Below are positions 8,229 to 15,189 of a DNA stretch of 21,012 nt, in pieces. The DNA comes from an uncultured Selenomonadales bacterium (lineage in GTDB: Bacteria > Bacillota > Negativicutes > Selenomonadales > Selenomonadaceae), in assembly GCA_947165405.1 (NCBI GenBank), contig CAMVAG010000012.1, forward strand, positions 1 to 21,012. The letters run 5' to 3'. The translations under genes and the position numbers were made by a program. The notes beneath the pieces are model-generated. The model was not told the origin of the DNA. It ran no database searches and was given only the letters and a program-made list of their open reading frames with translations. Positions within the stretch are counted from its first letter, which is position 1. Each line of letters begins with the position of its first letter.

Positions 8229-9089
8229 TTGGCAACTTTAACGATTTTGATTGAGAACACTGCGCCCGAAGGTTCGTCGTTAATCGCGGAGCACGGCTTG
8301 AGTTTTTTTGTCGAGACGAGCGAAACGAAATTTATCTTTGACTGCGGGCACACGGGCGCGGCGTTCGACAACGCAAAACTTTTGAACGTCGACTTGTCCG
8401 AAATAAAATTCGCCGTCTTGAGTCATTCGCATTACGACCACGCGGGCGGCTTCCCGAAACTTGCTGACACTGCGCCGATTGAAAAAGTTTACACGGGCGA
8501 AAACTTTTGGGAGGAAAAATATTCAATTAGAAATGAGGAATTAGAAATTAGGAATTATCATGGCGCGAAGTCAATTCCTCATTCCTCATTCCTAATTCCT
8601 AATTGCCTTTATCGCGGCTGCGGCTTCGACGAAAAATTTTTGACAGCGCGAGGCATTGAGCAGAAGATTTGCCGCGACGTGATTCAACTTGACGAGGCGG
8701 CTTGGCTTGTCGGAAATTTCAAGCGGCGTTACGATTTTGAAACCATCCCGAAAAAATTTCTGCGCGGCGAAAAAAAATTTCCCGACGACTTCAGCGACGA
8801 GATTGTTTTGGTTTTGCGCGAGGGCGACGGGCTTGCGCTTGTGACGGCTTGCAGTCATGTCGGCATTTTGAATATCGTTGCCTCCGTTCGCGAAAGATTT
8901 TCTCTTCCGATTTTCACGGTGATTGGCGGCTTTCACTTGACCGGCGCGACGCAGGAAAGAATTTCAAAAACACTTGACGAGCTGAAAAATTTGGGCGTAA
9001 AAAAAATTCTCCCGTGTCATTGTTCGGGAGAAGACTTTATAAAAATTTGCGGCGAAAAAATTTCAACGGGCTCCGTGATAAAAATTTAA
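8229..9089 (+). CDS. MBL-fold metallo-hydrolase (DHPS-like/MJ0301 subgroup)
   Basis: This is a metallo-beta-lactamase-fold protein with the metal site SHSHYDHAGG (His66, His68, Asp70, His71), a further VTACSHVGILN (His ligand), GGFHLTG and a C-terminal PCHCSG. The opening LTILIENTAPEGSSLIAEHGLSF pattern resembles the archaeal/bacterial subgroup annotated as dihydropteroate-synthase-related MBL proteins; the true substrate is not known. TTG at 8229 is preferred because AGGTGA (8218-8223) sits five bases upstream and the protein then begins in the family-typical way. GTG at 8220, overlapping the previous gene, has no SD. Residues about 99-126 are encoded by a palindromic repeat element inserted in frame. 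The stop codon overlaps the ribH stop on the opposite strand by three bases. Confidence 0.87.
   Translation: MATLTILIENTAPEGSSLIAEHGLSFFVETSETKFIFDCGHTGAAFDNAKLLNVDLSEIKFAVLSHSHYDHAGGFPKLADTAPIEKVYTGENFWEEKYSIRNEELEIRNYHGAKSIPHSSFLIPNCLYRGCGFDEKFLTARGIEQKICRDVIQLDEAAWLVGNFKRRYDFETIPKKFLRGEKKFPDDFSDEIVLVLREGDGLALVTACSHVGILNIVASVRERFSLPIFTVIGGFHLTGATQERISKTLDELKNLGVKKILPCHCSGEDFIKICGEKISTGSVIKI
8525..8605. repeat. Palindromic repeat element inside the MBL-fold gene
   Basis: The left arm 8525-8557 and right arm 8572-8605 are near reverse complements built from tandem AATTAGGAATKAG-type units around a 14-base loop. The element is 81 bases (27 codons), so the reading frame is kept. It encodes an arm-derived peptide (IRNEELEIRN ... 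PHSSFLIPN) with no counterpart expected in the family. A strong hairpin would form in the mRNA. Confidence 0.85.
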
Positions 9090-9613
9090 GCTTCCGCTGT
9101 TTTGGCGGGGCGACCTCTTCTTCTGCGCGGCTTATCTGCCAAACCGTCCTTCGACAAGCCCTTAATCAAGTTGGCCATTTCCATTGCGGAAACAGCGGCG
9201 TCGAAGCCTTTGTTGCCGGATTTTGTTCCTGCGCGTTCAATCGCCTGCTGAATATTTTCCGTCGTGACGATGCCGAAAATCGTCGGAATGCCGCTTTGAA
9301 GTCCGACTTGCGCAATGCCTTTTGAAACTTCATTGCAAACATAATCGTAGTGAGTGGTCGCGCCGCGAATCACCGCGCCCAAACAAATTATCGCGTCGAA
9401 ATGATTGGTCGACGCCATTTTTTTTGCGACGAGCGGAATTTCAAATGCGCCGGGCACCCACGCCACAGAAATATTTTCTTCCGCCGTACCGTGACGTTTG
9501 AGGGCGTCGACAGCTCCGCTCAAAAGCTTTGAGGTTATGAATTCGTTAAAGCGCGCGACGACGATTGCGAATTTTAAATTTTTGCCGCTGATGTTTCCTT
9601 CGTAAGTGTTCAT
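9086..9613 (-). CDS. ribH: 6,7-dimethyl-8-ribityllumazine synthase
   Basis: RibH condenses 5-amino-6-ribitylaminouracil with dihydroxybutanone phosphate, the step before riboflavin synthase, usually as a 60-subunit capsid or a pentamer. Visible are ARFNEFIT near residue 20, the WVPGAFEIP substrate loop (52-60) and GAVIRGATTHYDYV with the catalytic His88, numbered as in B. subtilis. The core ends near residue 155. A 20-residue basic tail follows that contains RRRRGRP, an AT-hook-like core at 166-169, which is unusual. The ATG follows GGAGGTAATTAA. It is the last gene of the FMN-riboswitch operon, and no terminator is visible because the convergent MBL gene starts immediately. Confidence 0.96.
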   Translation of the reverse strand: MNTYEGNISGKNLKFAIVVARFNEFITSKLLSGAVDALKRHGTAEENISVAWVPGAFEIPLVAKKMASTNHFDAIICLGAVIRGATTHYDYVCNEVSKGIAQVGLQSGIPTIFGIVTTENIQQAIERAGTKSGNKGFDAAVSAMEMANLIKGLSKDGLADKPRRRRGRPAKTAEA

Positions 9614-9633
9614 TTAATTACCTCCAAAAAATT

Positions 9634-10566
9634 TTATTTGGGACAACGAAATTTTTCGCGGTGAGTCAAATAATATTCCTTCATTGCCGAATTTTGCCCT
9701 ACAAAAGAGAGATGACCGACGACAGCATTTTCCGCCACGACAATTGCTGCGGAAGCCAGCACACAAAATTTGCAAATTTGCCGCTCATCAACAGCCGGTC
9801 CACAAGAATTTAACGGAGGCAATTCCCAACCGTTCATTGCCTTCCATAAATTTCTATGAAAATGAATAAACCCAATACTGAAATATACGGGACAAATGCT
9901 GTATTCCATTTTTTGAGTTTGAAAGGCGGCGTTCATTTTGTCGATTGAAGGAACGAACCCGCCCTCGCCCCAGAAAAATTTTGCAACTTTTGGATTGGTT
10001 TGAATCATTTTTGACGGATGATAACCGTATTTGACAGGCTCAAAAGTTTTTTCGTAAATTTCAAGTAAACCAAGCTTCTCTAAAATTCTGATATGTCCGT
10101 AGCCGTTAATCGGAATCAGCGGCGCGACGAATCCGACGTTGTAATGCCCGTGATTTTGAACGTAGTTCGCTGTCTTCATTAAAGTATCAAAGAGCCCTTC
10201 CGTGATAAAAATATCCTCGTCCATCTTGAAAAGAAACTGTGCTTGCGGGTGAAGCATTATCGCCACGTTTTGAATAAGCGGGATATTATTTTCCGCCGTG
10301 CTCAAATACGACCAATCATTTTCCGCCGCGATTTGATTCAGCGTCTCGTCGAACAAGCCCGAAGACATTACGCAAATGTCGAAGTGTTTTGGAGTAAAAG
10401 CTTTGACGCGGGCAAAGACGTCTTCATAGAGGAACGACTTGTAGCCCGCCAAAATCATCAGCAAGAACTCGGAATTTTTTCGGCGGTCAACAAAAAGATT
10501 TGTGCCGGGTTGACGGGAGGATGGATTATAATTGCGCCCGTCGATGCGGACAATGTCGACATTCAT
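9634..10566 (-). CDS. Predicted GT-A-type glycosyltransferase-like protein in the rib operon
   Basis: The protein (310 aa) was not recognised as a named family. A Rossmann-like beginning (SEFLLMILAGYKSFLYED near 32-49, then FDICVMSSGLFDE) leads to LFKMDEDIFI. Its Asp116-Glu117-Asp118 resembles the metal-binding DxD of GT-A glycosyltransferases, flanked as in that fold by a helix and a hydrophobic strand. Later segments include FFWGEGGFVPSIDKM, FIHFHRNLW and ERQICKFCVLAS. No signal peptide or membrane segment is evident. The start has a perfect GGAGGAATAAATT-ATG context lying in the last codons of ribBA, and the gap to ribBA is three bases, so it is cotranscribed and probably translationally coupled. 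A link to flavin metabolism is suggested only by position. A role in glycan synthesis after chance insertion in the operon is equally possible. Confidence 0.6.
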   Translation of the reverse strand: MNVDIVRIDGRNYNPSSRQPGTNLFVDRRKNSEFLLMILAGYKSFLYEDVFARVKAFTPKHFDICVMSSGLFDETLNQIAAENDWSYLSTAENNIPLIQNVAIMLHPQAQFLFKMDEDIFITEGLFDTLMKTANYVQNHGHYNVGFVAPLIPINGYGHIRILEKLGLLEIYEKTFEPVKYGYHPSKMIQTNPKVAKFFWGEGGFVPSIDKMNAAFQTQKMEYSICPVYFSIGFIHFHRNLWKAMNGWELPPLNSCGPAVDERQICKFCVLASAAIVVAENAVVGHLSFVGQNSAMKEYYLTHREKFRCPK

Positions 10567-10569
10567 AAT

Positions 10570-11772
10570 TTATTCCTCCTCGAATACGTGACCCATTTTA
10601 ATTTTCTTAACACTCAAATATTTTTTGTCGAACTTCGTCGGGGCAATGACAATCGGGACGCGTTCGGTTATCTTCAAGCCGTGCCCTTCCAAGCCTGCGC
10701 GTTTGGCGGGGTTGTTCGTCAAAAGTTTAATCGTCGTGAGCCCCAAGTCGGAAAGAATTTGCGCGCCGATTCCGTAGTCGCGGAGGTCGGGTTTGAATCC
10801 CAAAAGGACATTCGCCTCGACGGTATCCTTGCCCGCGTCTTGAAGTGCATAAGCCCGCATTTTGTTTGCAAGACCGATACCGCGTCCTTCCTGCCGCATG
10901 TAAAGCAAGACGCCTTCGCCCGCCGCGTCGATTTTTTTCAAGGCATTGGCAAGTTGGTCGCCGCAATCGCAACGCAAACTTCCGAGCGCATCGCCCGTCA
11001 AGCATTCCGAATGAACGCGAACCAAAACATTTTCCTTGCCGGCAACGTCGCCTTTGACAAGAGCCAAATGACATTTGCCGTCAAGCGTGCTCTCGTAAGC
11101 TTTCAATCTGAAGTGCCCGTACTTGCTGGGGAAGTCGACATCGGCGATTTGCTTTACAAATTTTTCCGTGCGCTTGCGATACTCAATCAGGGCGCGGACA
11201 GTCGTGATACTCAAGCCGTGTTTGGTTGCGAACTTCTTAAGATTTTCCGTGCGCATCATGTGCCCGTCGTCATCCATAATTTCACAGCACAAACCTGCGG
11301 GATAAAATCCTGCAAGCCTCGCGAGGTCGGTCGTCGTCTCTGTGTGACCGGCTCGGCGCAAAACTCCTCCCTCGACCGAACGCAACGGAAAGACATGACC
11401 CGGCTTCCTGAAACTTGACGGCTTGGCATTTTTATCGAGGAGCATTTTAATCGTGTGGCAACGCTCGTAAGCCGAAATGCCCGTCTCCGTGTCGAAGGCG
11501 TCAATCGAAACCGTGAACGCCGTTTCGTGATTGTCGGTGTTGGTCACGACCATTTGTCCGATTTCCAATTCGTCAAGGCGTTTGCCGTCAATCGGTGTGC
11601 AAATCAATCCTTTGGCATAAGTCGCCATGAAATTTATATCGGCGGGCGTGACGGTCTCGGCGGCAATGATTAAATCGCCTTCGTTTTCGCGGTCTTCGTC
11701 GTCGACAACCACAATCATTTTTCCATTTCGAATATCTTCAATCGCTTGCTCAATCGTCGCAAATTCGCTCAT
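10570..11772 (-). CDS. ribBA: Bifunctional 3,4-dihydroxy-2-butanone-4-phosphate synthase / GTP cyclohydrolase II
   Basis: The enzyme supplies both precursors of riboflavin. The N-terminal RibB domain (about 1-200) carries the acidic DDEDRENEGDL loop (24-34) and the HTETTTDLARLAG segment. The C-terminal RibA domain (about 205-400) has the zinc site with Cys257, Cys268 and Cys270 in HSECLTGDALGSLRCDCGD and the RQEGRGIGL element. The length of 400 is normal for the fusion. The ATG overlaps the ribE stop in an ATGA arrangement, which indicates translational coupling. The SD of the next gene lies in its final codons. Confidence 0.97.
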   Translation of the reverse strand: MSEFATIEQAIEDIRNGKMIVVVDDEDRENEGDLIIAAETVTPADINFMATYAKGLICTPIDGKRLDELEIGQMVVTNTDNHETAFTVSIDAFDTETGISAYERCHTIKMLLDKNAKPSSFRKPGHVFPLRSVEGGVLRRAGHTETTTDLARLAGFYPAGLCCEIMDDDGHMMRTENLKKFATKHGLSITTVRALIEYRKRTEKFVKQIADVDFPSKYGHFRLKAYESTLDGKCHLALVKGDVAGKENVLVRVHSECLTGDALGSLRCDCGDQLANALKKIDAAGEGVLLYMRQEGRGIGLANKMRAYALQDAGKDTVEANVLLGFKPDLRDYGIGAQILSDLGLTTIKLLTNNPAKRAGLEGHGLKITERVPIVIAPTKFDKKYLSVKKIKMGHVFEEE

Positions 11773-12383
11773 AAAAATCCGTTCTCCTCCAAAAAATTTT
11801 TATCAAGGGCGGGCGTCTCTTTGAAGTTCAAAAGGCGTTCGATATACTTCGCAAAAATATCCGTCTCAATGTTGACGAACGAACCGACGCGCTTAAATTG
11901 AAAGTTCGTTACCTCGCGGGTGTGCGGAATCATCGACACGGAAAAATTTTCTTTGCCGGCTTCCACGACCGTCAAGCTTATGCCGTCGAGCGCAACGGAA
12001 CCTTTCGCCGCGATTTGCCTCAACAAAAAATTTTCAGCCGCCACGTCGATTAAAAGCGCGTTGCCTTCCGGGCGTATGCTCAAAATTTTTCCGACGCCGT
12101 CGATGTGCCCGCTGACGATGTGCCCGCCGAATCTGTCGCCGACTTTCAAGGCGCGTTCAAGATTAAAATTTTTATCGGCAAGCGAAGTTTTCCGCAACGT
12201 TTCGGGCATGACATCCGCCGCAAAAAAATTTTCTCCGAAGTCGACGACCGTCAAGCAAATTCCGTTCGTGGAAATGCTGTCGCCGATTTTCATGTCCTCC
12301 AAAATTTTTTCGCAAGCAATTTCGATTCGCCCGCCGTCCAAATTTTTCAGCCGCCCGACTTCCTCAATTATTCCCGTGAACAT
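11769..12383 (-). CDS. ribE: Riboflavin synthase alpha chain
   Basis: It dismutates two lumazine molecules into riboflavin. The protein consists of two similar lumazine-binding barrels. The first starts with MFTGIIEEVG and contains SISTNGICLTVVDF; the second contains GSVALDGISLTVVEAG, with GGHIVSGHIDGVG marking the turn between them. The length is 204. The start is the ATG at 12383, placed by GGAGGG (12388-12393) five bases upstream; a TTG at 12395 in the same frame is part of the SD region and would add four residues. It is the first gene after the FMN riboswitch. The stop overlaps the ribBA start by four bases. Confidence 0.96.
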   Translation of the reverse strand: MFTGIIEEVGRLKNLDGGRIEIACEKILEDMKIGDSISTNGICLTVVDFGENFFAADVMPETLRKTSLADKNFNLERALKVGDRFGGHIVSGHIDGVGKILSIRPEGNALLIDVAAENFLLRQIAAKGSVALDGISLTVVEAGKENFSVSMIPHTREVTNFQFKRVGSFVNIETDIFAKYIERLLNFKETPALDKNFLEENGFL

Positions 12384-12393
12384 TTTTCCCTCC

Positions 12394-12428
12394 AAAAAAA
12401 TTTAAGCCGCCACAAAAACTTCGGGCGG
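12394..12428 (-). terminator. Riboswitch-controlled intrinsic terminator before ribE
   Basis: On the minus strand CCGCC (12428-12424) pairs with GGCGG (12411-12407) across a 12-base loop, followed by CTTAAATTTTTTT. It runs straight into the ribE SD, so termination would remove translation of the whole operon. Its left arm can pair instead with the 5' end of the FMN aptamer (see findings). Confidence 0.78.
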
Positions 12429-12446
12429 TTGAATGCAAACTTATTT

Positions 12447-12600
12447 AAAACTTTTTCATCCGGACTTTAACCGTCGGTCTCGGAATTTCACCGAATCTGC
12501 CTGTCAGTCAGTGGTCAGGTATCAAGGTTTTCATTCCCAATTGACAAAAGGCTCGCGGACTTTAACCGCCGGTGGAGAATTTCGCTCCGCCCCAAGTTTT
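12447..12600 (-). ncRNA. FMN riboswitch (RFN element)
   Basis: On the minus strand the conserved RFN boxes appear in order: GGGGCGGAGCGAAAUUC, CCACCGGCGGUUAAAGUCCGCGAGCC, a central GAUACCUGACC arm, CAGAUUCGGUGAAAUUCCGA and GACCGACGGUUAAAGUCCGGAUG. The P1 helix is AAAACUU (12600-12594) with AAGUUUU (12453-12447). FMN binding in this class turns off riboflavin synthesis genes. A sigma-A promoter places the transcript start within about two bases of P1, and a terminator follows. The regulated genes are ribE, ribBA, the GT-A-like gene and ribH. ribD lies upstream and is on a different transcript. Confidence 0.96.
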
Positions 12601-12886
12601 ACGAATCAAAGATACCACGATTAACTTTGCCTGTCAAATTTTTCAAACGGTCGCAAGCCTCGTGATTCATTTTGTAAAAATCCTCGCGGCTCATCTTGTC
12701 GGACAAAAATTTTTCGTAGTAGGCGTCGACGTTGCAGAAAAGCGGGCGGGCGGAATAAATCGCGCAAAGATTTTCCTCCGTCAAATGTTTGCAGACGCCG
12801 TCGCCTCTGTCGAGTTCCGCCGAATAAAATTTCGACAGCCGAATATTTTTGCAACACGCGCCGCAACAATCGCAATCAAATTTCAA
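12599..12886 (-). CDS. YkgJ-type cysteine cluster protein (UPF0153-like)
   Basis: A small (95 aa) protein rich in cysteine. The N-terminal CDCCGACCKN carries Cys5, Cys7, Cys8, Cys11 and Cys12; Cys32, Cys41 (LCAIYSARPLFC) and Cys51 follow. This is the layout of the YkgJ family, thought to bind zinc or an iron-sulfur cluster. The function is unknown. The start is a TTG at 12886, the only start in the frame after a stop at 12893-12895, and it overlaps the preceding gene by 11 bases without a clear SD, so translation is probably coupled. Its last 40 bases double as the promoter of the rib operon. Confidence 0.83.
   Translation of the reverse strand: MKFDCDCCGACCKNIRLSKFYSAELDRGDGVCKHLTEENLCAIYSARPLFCNVDAYYEKFLSDKMSREDFYKMNHEACDRLKNLTGKVNRGIFDS
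12609..12637 (-). promoter_or_regulatory. Promoter of the FMN-riboswitch operon, inside ykgJ
   Basis: On the minus strand TTGACA (12637-12632), a 17-base spacer and TATCTT (12614-12609) form a near-consensus promoter. Transcription would start near 12602, at the ykgJ stop codon and one or two bases before the riboswitch P1 strand. The promoter lies wholly within the last codons of the ykgJ-type gene. Confidence 0.75.
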
Positions 12887-13487
12887 AGAGAATCAGCCCG
12901 CCTTTCCGTTGATAGCCCGTGTCCCACAGCGTTGCAAAATTCATTCGACGACCGATTCCGTAAGAGACTGCTTGAACGAAAAAATCTTCGCCGCAAAATT
13001 CATAAGCGTTCAAAATAAACCAGTGCCAAACATATTTCTGCAACGCCGGCTCCTTGTGCTTCAAAGTCAAACACGGAATGGGACAGCCCGAATCAATTTG
13101 CGCGACGATAATTTTTTGCGTGTCGTAAAAATTATTTTCGCCCGACCAAGCCGACAACTTCAAATCGACGTGACGATCTTTCAAAAATCTTCCGAAGCCG
13201 TCAATAAAAATTTCCAACTTGTCGACGCCCGACCAGCGGGGATAAAGATACGGCTCCATGATTTTTCCGAAGCGCAAATAATCTTCCCGCGTGATATTTT
13301 TCAAATCAAACGGATAAAGCCCGCGCAGATTGAAATATTTTTCAAAGTAAATGGCGCAATCGCAAGCAGTGACAGCCGCACAGCCTCCGACGTGCATTCC
13401 GAAATCGGTGAAACGCGAATACCATTTCTGTTGCCCGCCAAGTGATTCGCCGATATAAAAATGCGGCAGTTCTTTTTTCGTGTTCAA
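12876..13487 (-). CDS. Papain/C39-like putative cysteine peptidase
   Basis: This 203-residue protein belongs to a family usually annotated as hypothetical in Bacillota. The GMHVGGCAAVTACDC segment puts a candidate nucleophile at Cys36. A later pattern of DSGCPIPCLTL (132-142) followed by YVWHWFILNAYE (His155) has the spacing and strand character of the C39/papain fold, in which a G-x-P strand precedes a catalytic His-W. The peptidase activity is inferred and no substrate can be named. No signal peptide or membrane segment is seen. The start is a TTG with GGAG eight bases upstream; it overlaps the macro-domain stop in a TTGA arrangement. It lies in the ribD transcript, followed by ykgJ with an 11-base overlap. 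Confidence 0.6.
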   Translation of the reverse strand: MNTKKELPHFYIGESLGGQQKWYSRFTDFGMHVGGCAAVTACDCAIYFEKYFNLRGLYPFDLKNITREDYLRFGKIMEPYLYPRWSGVDKLEIFIDGFGRFLKDRHVDLKLSAWSGENNFYDTQKIIVAQIDSGCPIPCLTLKHKEPALQKYVWHWFILNAYEFCGEDFFVQAVSYGIGRRMNFATLWDTGYQRKGGLILFEI

Positions 13488-13987
13488 TTAAAATTCTCCA
13501 ATCGATTGAAGAGGGCAATAAGATTCGGATTAATCACCGCCAAAAAAATTTCCATGTCATGCGTCTGCAAAAAATTTTTAATCGACGTGACGGCAACCGC
13601 CAAAGCCTCTTGCGCAGGGTAGCCGTAAATGCCGCTTGATATGAGCGGGAAGGCAATACTCCGCAAATTATTTTCCGCCGCAAGTTTCAAGCTGTTTGTG
13701 TAGCACGCCGCAAGAAGTTTCGCCTCGCCGTGATTGCCTCCGTTGTAAATCGGCCCCGCCGTGTGAATTATAAATTTCGCGGGAAGATTGAAGCCGGGCG
13801 TCATGACAGCCTCGCCCGTTTGAATCGGTGAAAGTTTATCGCAAGCAGCTTGAAGTTCACGATAACCCGCCGCACGAAAAATCGCTCCGCAAACTCCGCC
13901 GCCCGCCGAAAGTTGAGTGTTCGCCGCGTTGACAATCGCATCGACTCTCAAAGTTGTGATGTCAGCCTGCAAAATTTTAAACGCCAT
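13484..13987 (-). CDS. Macro-domain protein (ADP-ribose hydrolase / O-acetyl-ADP-ribose deacetylase type)
   Basis: Macro domains bind ADP-ribose and often hydrolyse ADP-ribosyl or O-acetyl-ADP-ribose esters. Signatures are VDAIVNAANTQLSAGGGVCGAIFRAAG (catalytic-loop Asn20 and Asn23, glycine run) and FPLISSGIYGYPAQEAL, the phosphate-binding loop. The protein is a single-domain member of 167 residues. The start at 13987 is set by GGGAGG (13997-14002), nine bases upstream; an upstream in-frame ATG (14020) overlapping ribD has no SD. The gap after ribD is 25 bases, so it is cotranscribed. Its place between ribD and the peptidase-like gene suggests clearance of ADP-ribose-type damage, but that is inference. 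Confidence 0.9.
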   Translation of the reverse strand: MAFKILQADITTLRVDAIVNAANTQLSAGGGVCGAIFRAAGYRELQAACDKLSPIQTGEAVMTPGFNLPAKFIIHTAGPIYNGGNHGEAKLLAACYTNSLKLAAENNLRSIAFPLISSGIYGYPAQEALAVAVTSIKNFLQTHDMEIFLAVINPNLIALFNRLENFN

Positions 13988-14012
13988 GAAATTTTTCCTC
14001 CCAAAAATTTTT

Positions 14013-15089
14013 TCAAACATAGCCGCCGATTAAAATATCCTCGCCGAAAATTTCAGCCGTGATATTTTTCAAAGTCACCGCGTCGGATAATTTTTCAAAG
14101 CCCGCACCTTCGACCGCCGTCAAAGAATTTTTTCCGCCGATAATTTTCGGAGCAACGAACGCCAAAACTTTATCGACGAGCCCCGCGCTCAAGAGGGAAA
14201 AATTAATCGTGCCGCCGCCTTCGACGAGGACGGAAGTAATTTCGCGTTCGGCGAGGGCTTGCATTAAAATTTTCAAGTCGACACGTTCGCCGCTGCCCGC
14301 AAAAATAATTTCGACGCCGAGATTTTTCAACGCGGAAATTTTTTCGGACGAAGCGTTTGAAGTCGTTGCGATAATCGTTCGCGCAGATTTATCCAAAACT
14401 TTTGAATCAAGCGGCGTTCGGGCGTTGCTGTCGACAATCACGCGAACAGGATTTTTTCCCTCGACGAGGCGCGTCGTCAAAGATGGATTATCGGCAAGGA
14501 CAGTTCCGACTCCGACCAAAATCGCGTCGTTGATGTCGCGCAAGTGATGAGTAAATTTCCTCGAAGCCTCGCAACTTATCCATTGAGATTCGCCCGCGAC
14601 CGTTGCAATCTTTCCGTCAAGTGAGCAGGCAAATTTCATCGTGACGAACGGCAAATTTTTCGTGACCCACTTGATAAAAATTTCGTTGAGCTTTTGCGCC
14701 TCTTCTTCCAAAAGTCCGACTTCGACTTCGACGCCCGCCGATTGCAAAATTTCAAAGCCGCGACCTGCAACTTTCGGATTCGGGTCTTTCATTGCCGCGA
14801 AAACTTTTTTTATTCCCGCGTCGACGATTGCTTTTGCACAAGGCGGCGTTCTTCCGAAATGTGAGCACGGCTCCAAAGTCACGTAAAGAGTTGCGCCTTT
14901 TGCAAGTTCGCCCGCCATGTTCAAAGCGTGTATTTCCGCGTGAGGCGTTCCGGCTTTTCGGTGCCAACCTTGTGCGATAATTCTTCCGTCCTTGACGACA
15001 ACCGCCCCGACCAACGGATTCGGCGATGTTCGACCTTCGGCGTTGCGTGCAAGTCTCAAGGCCTCGCGCATAAAAATTTCGTCTGTCAA
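14013..15089 (-). CDS. ribD: Riboflavin biosynthesis deaminase/reductase
   Basis: RibD deaminates the GTP-cyclohydrolase product and reduces its ribose, the second and third steps. The N-terminal cytidine-deaminase-like domain has the zinc site HAEIHAL (His50, Glu52) and PCSHFGRTPPC (Cys75, Cys84). The C-terminal reductase domain starts near residue 145 (LPFVTMKFACSLDGKIAT) and contains VLVEGGGTINFSLL. The length is 358. TTG at 15089 is chosen because GAGGTG (15097-15102) sits seven bases upstream and the protein then starts in the family-typical way. It is upstream of the FMN riboswitch and not under its direct control; its promoter is at 15109-15137. Flavin control of this gene could thus differ from the rest. 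Confidence 0.95.
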   Translation of the reverse strand: MTDEIFMREALRLARNAEGRTSPNPLVGAVVVKDGRIIAQGWHRKAGTPHAEIHALNMAGELAKGATLYVTLEPCSHFGRTPPCAKAIVDAGIKKVFAAMKDPNPKVAGRGFEILQSAGVEVEVGLLEEEAQKLNEIFIKWVTKNLPFVTMKFACSLDGKIATVAGESQWISCEASRKFTHHLRDINDAILVGVGTVLADNPSLTTRLVEGKNPVRVIVDSNARTPLDSKVLDKSARTIIATTSNASSEKISALKNLGVEIIFAGSGERVDLKILMQALAEREITSVLVEGGGTINFSLLSAGLVDKVLAFVAPKIIGGKNSLTAVEGAGFEKLSDAVTLKNITAEIFGEDILIGGYV

Positions 15090-15108
15090 AAATTTTCACC
15101 TCGCGAAG

Positions 15109-15137
15109 ATTTTAACCTTCAAACGAAACGAACGCAA
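15109..15137 (-). promoter_or_regulatory. Promoter of the ribD-macro-peptidase-ykgJ operon
   Basis: On the minus strand TTGCGT (15137-15132), a 17-base spacer and TAAAAT (15114-15109) are followed by GAGGTG (the ribD SD). The 5' leader is very short, leaving no room for another riboswitch. Confidence 0.6.
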
Positions 15138-15189
15138 TAAATTTTCTGCAGGATAAAAAATTTCCGCGTCGAAACAATCGGCAACTGAA

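Noticed and set aside
10243..11418. Long open frame on the plus strand (391 codons)
   Set aside because: Antisense shadow of ribBA and the GT-A-like gene; the opposite strand encodes clear protein families with SD sites.
12384..12395. Upstream TTG start for ribE
   Set aside because: The codons are the SD itself; MFTGIIEEVG at 12383 is the family start.
13988..14020. Upstream ATG start for the macro-domain gene
   Set aside because: No SD, and it overlaps ribD; GGGAGG serves the ATG at 13987.
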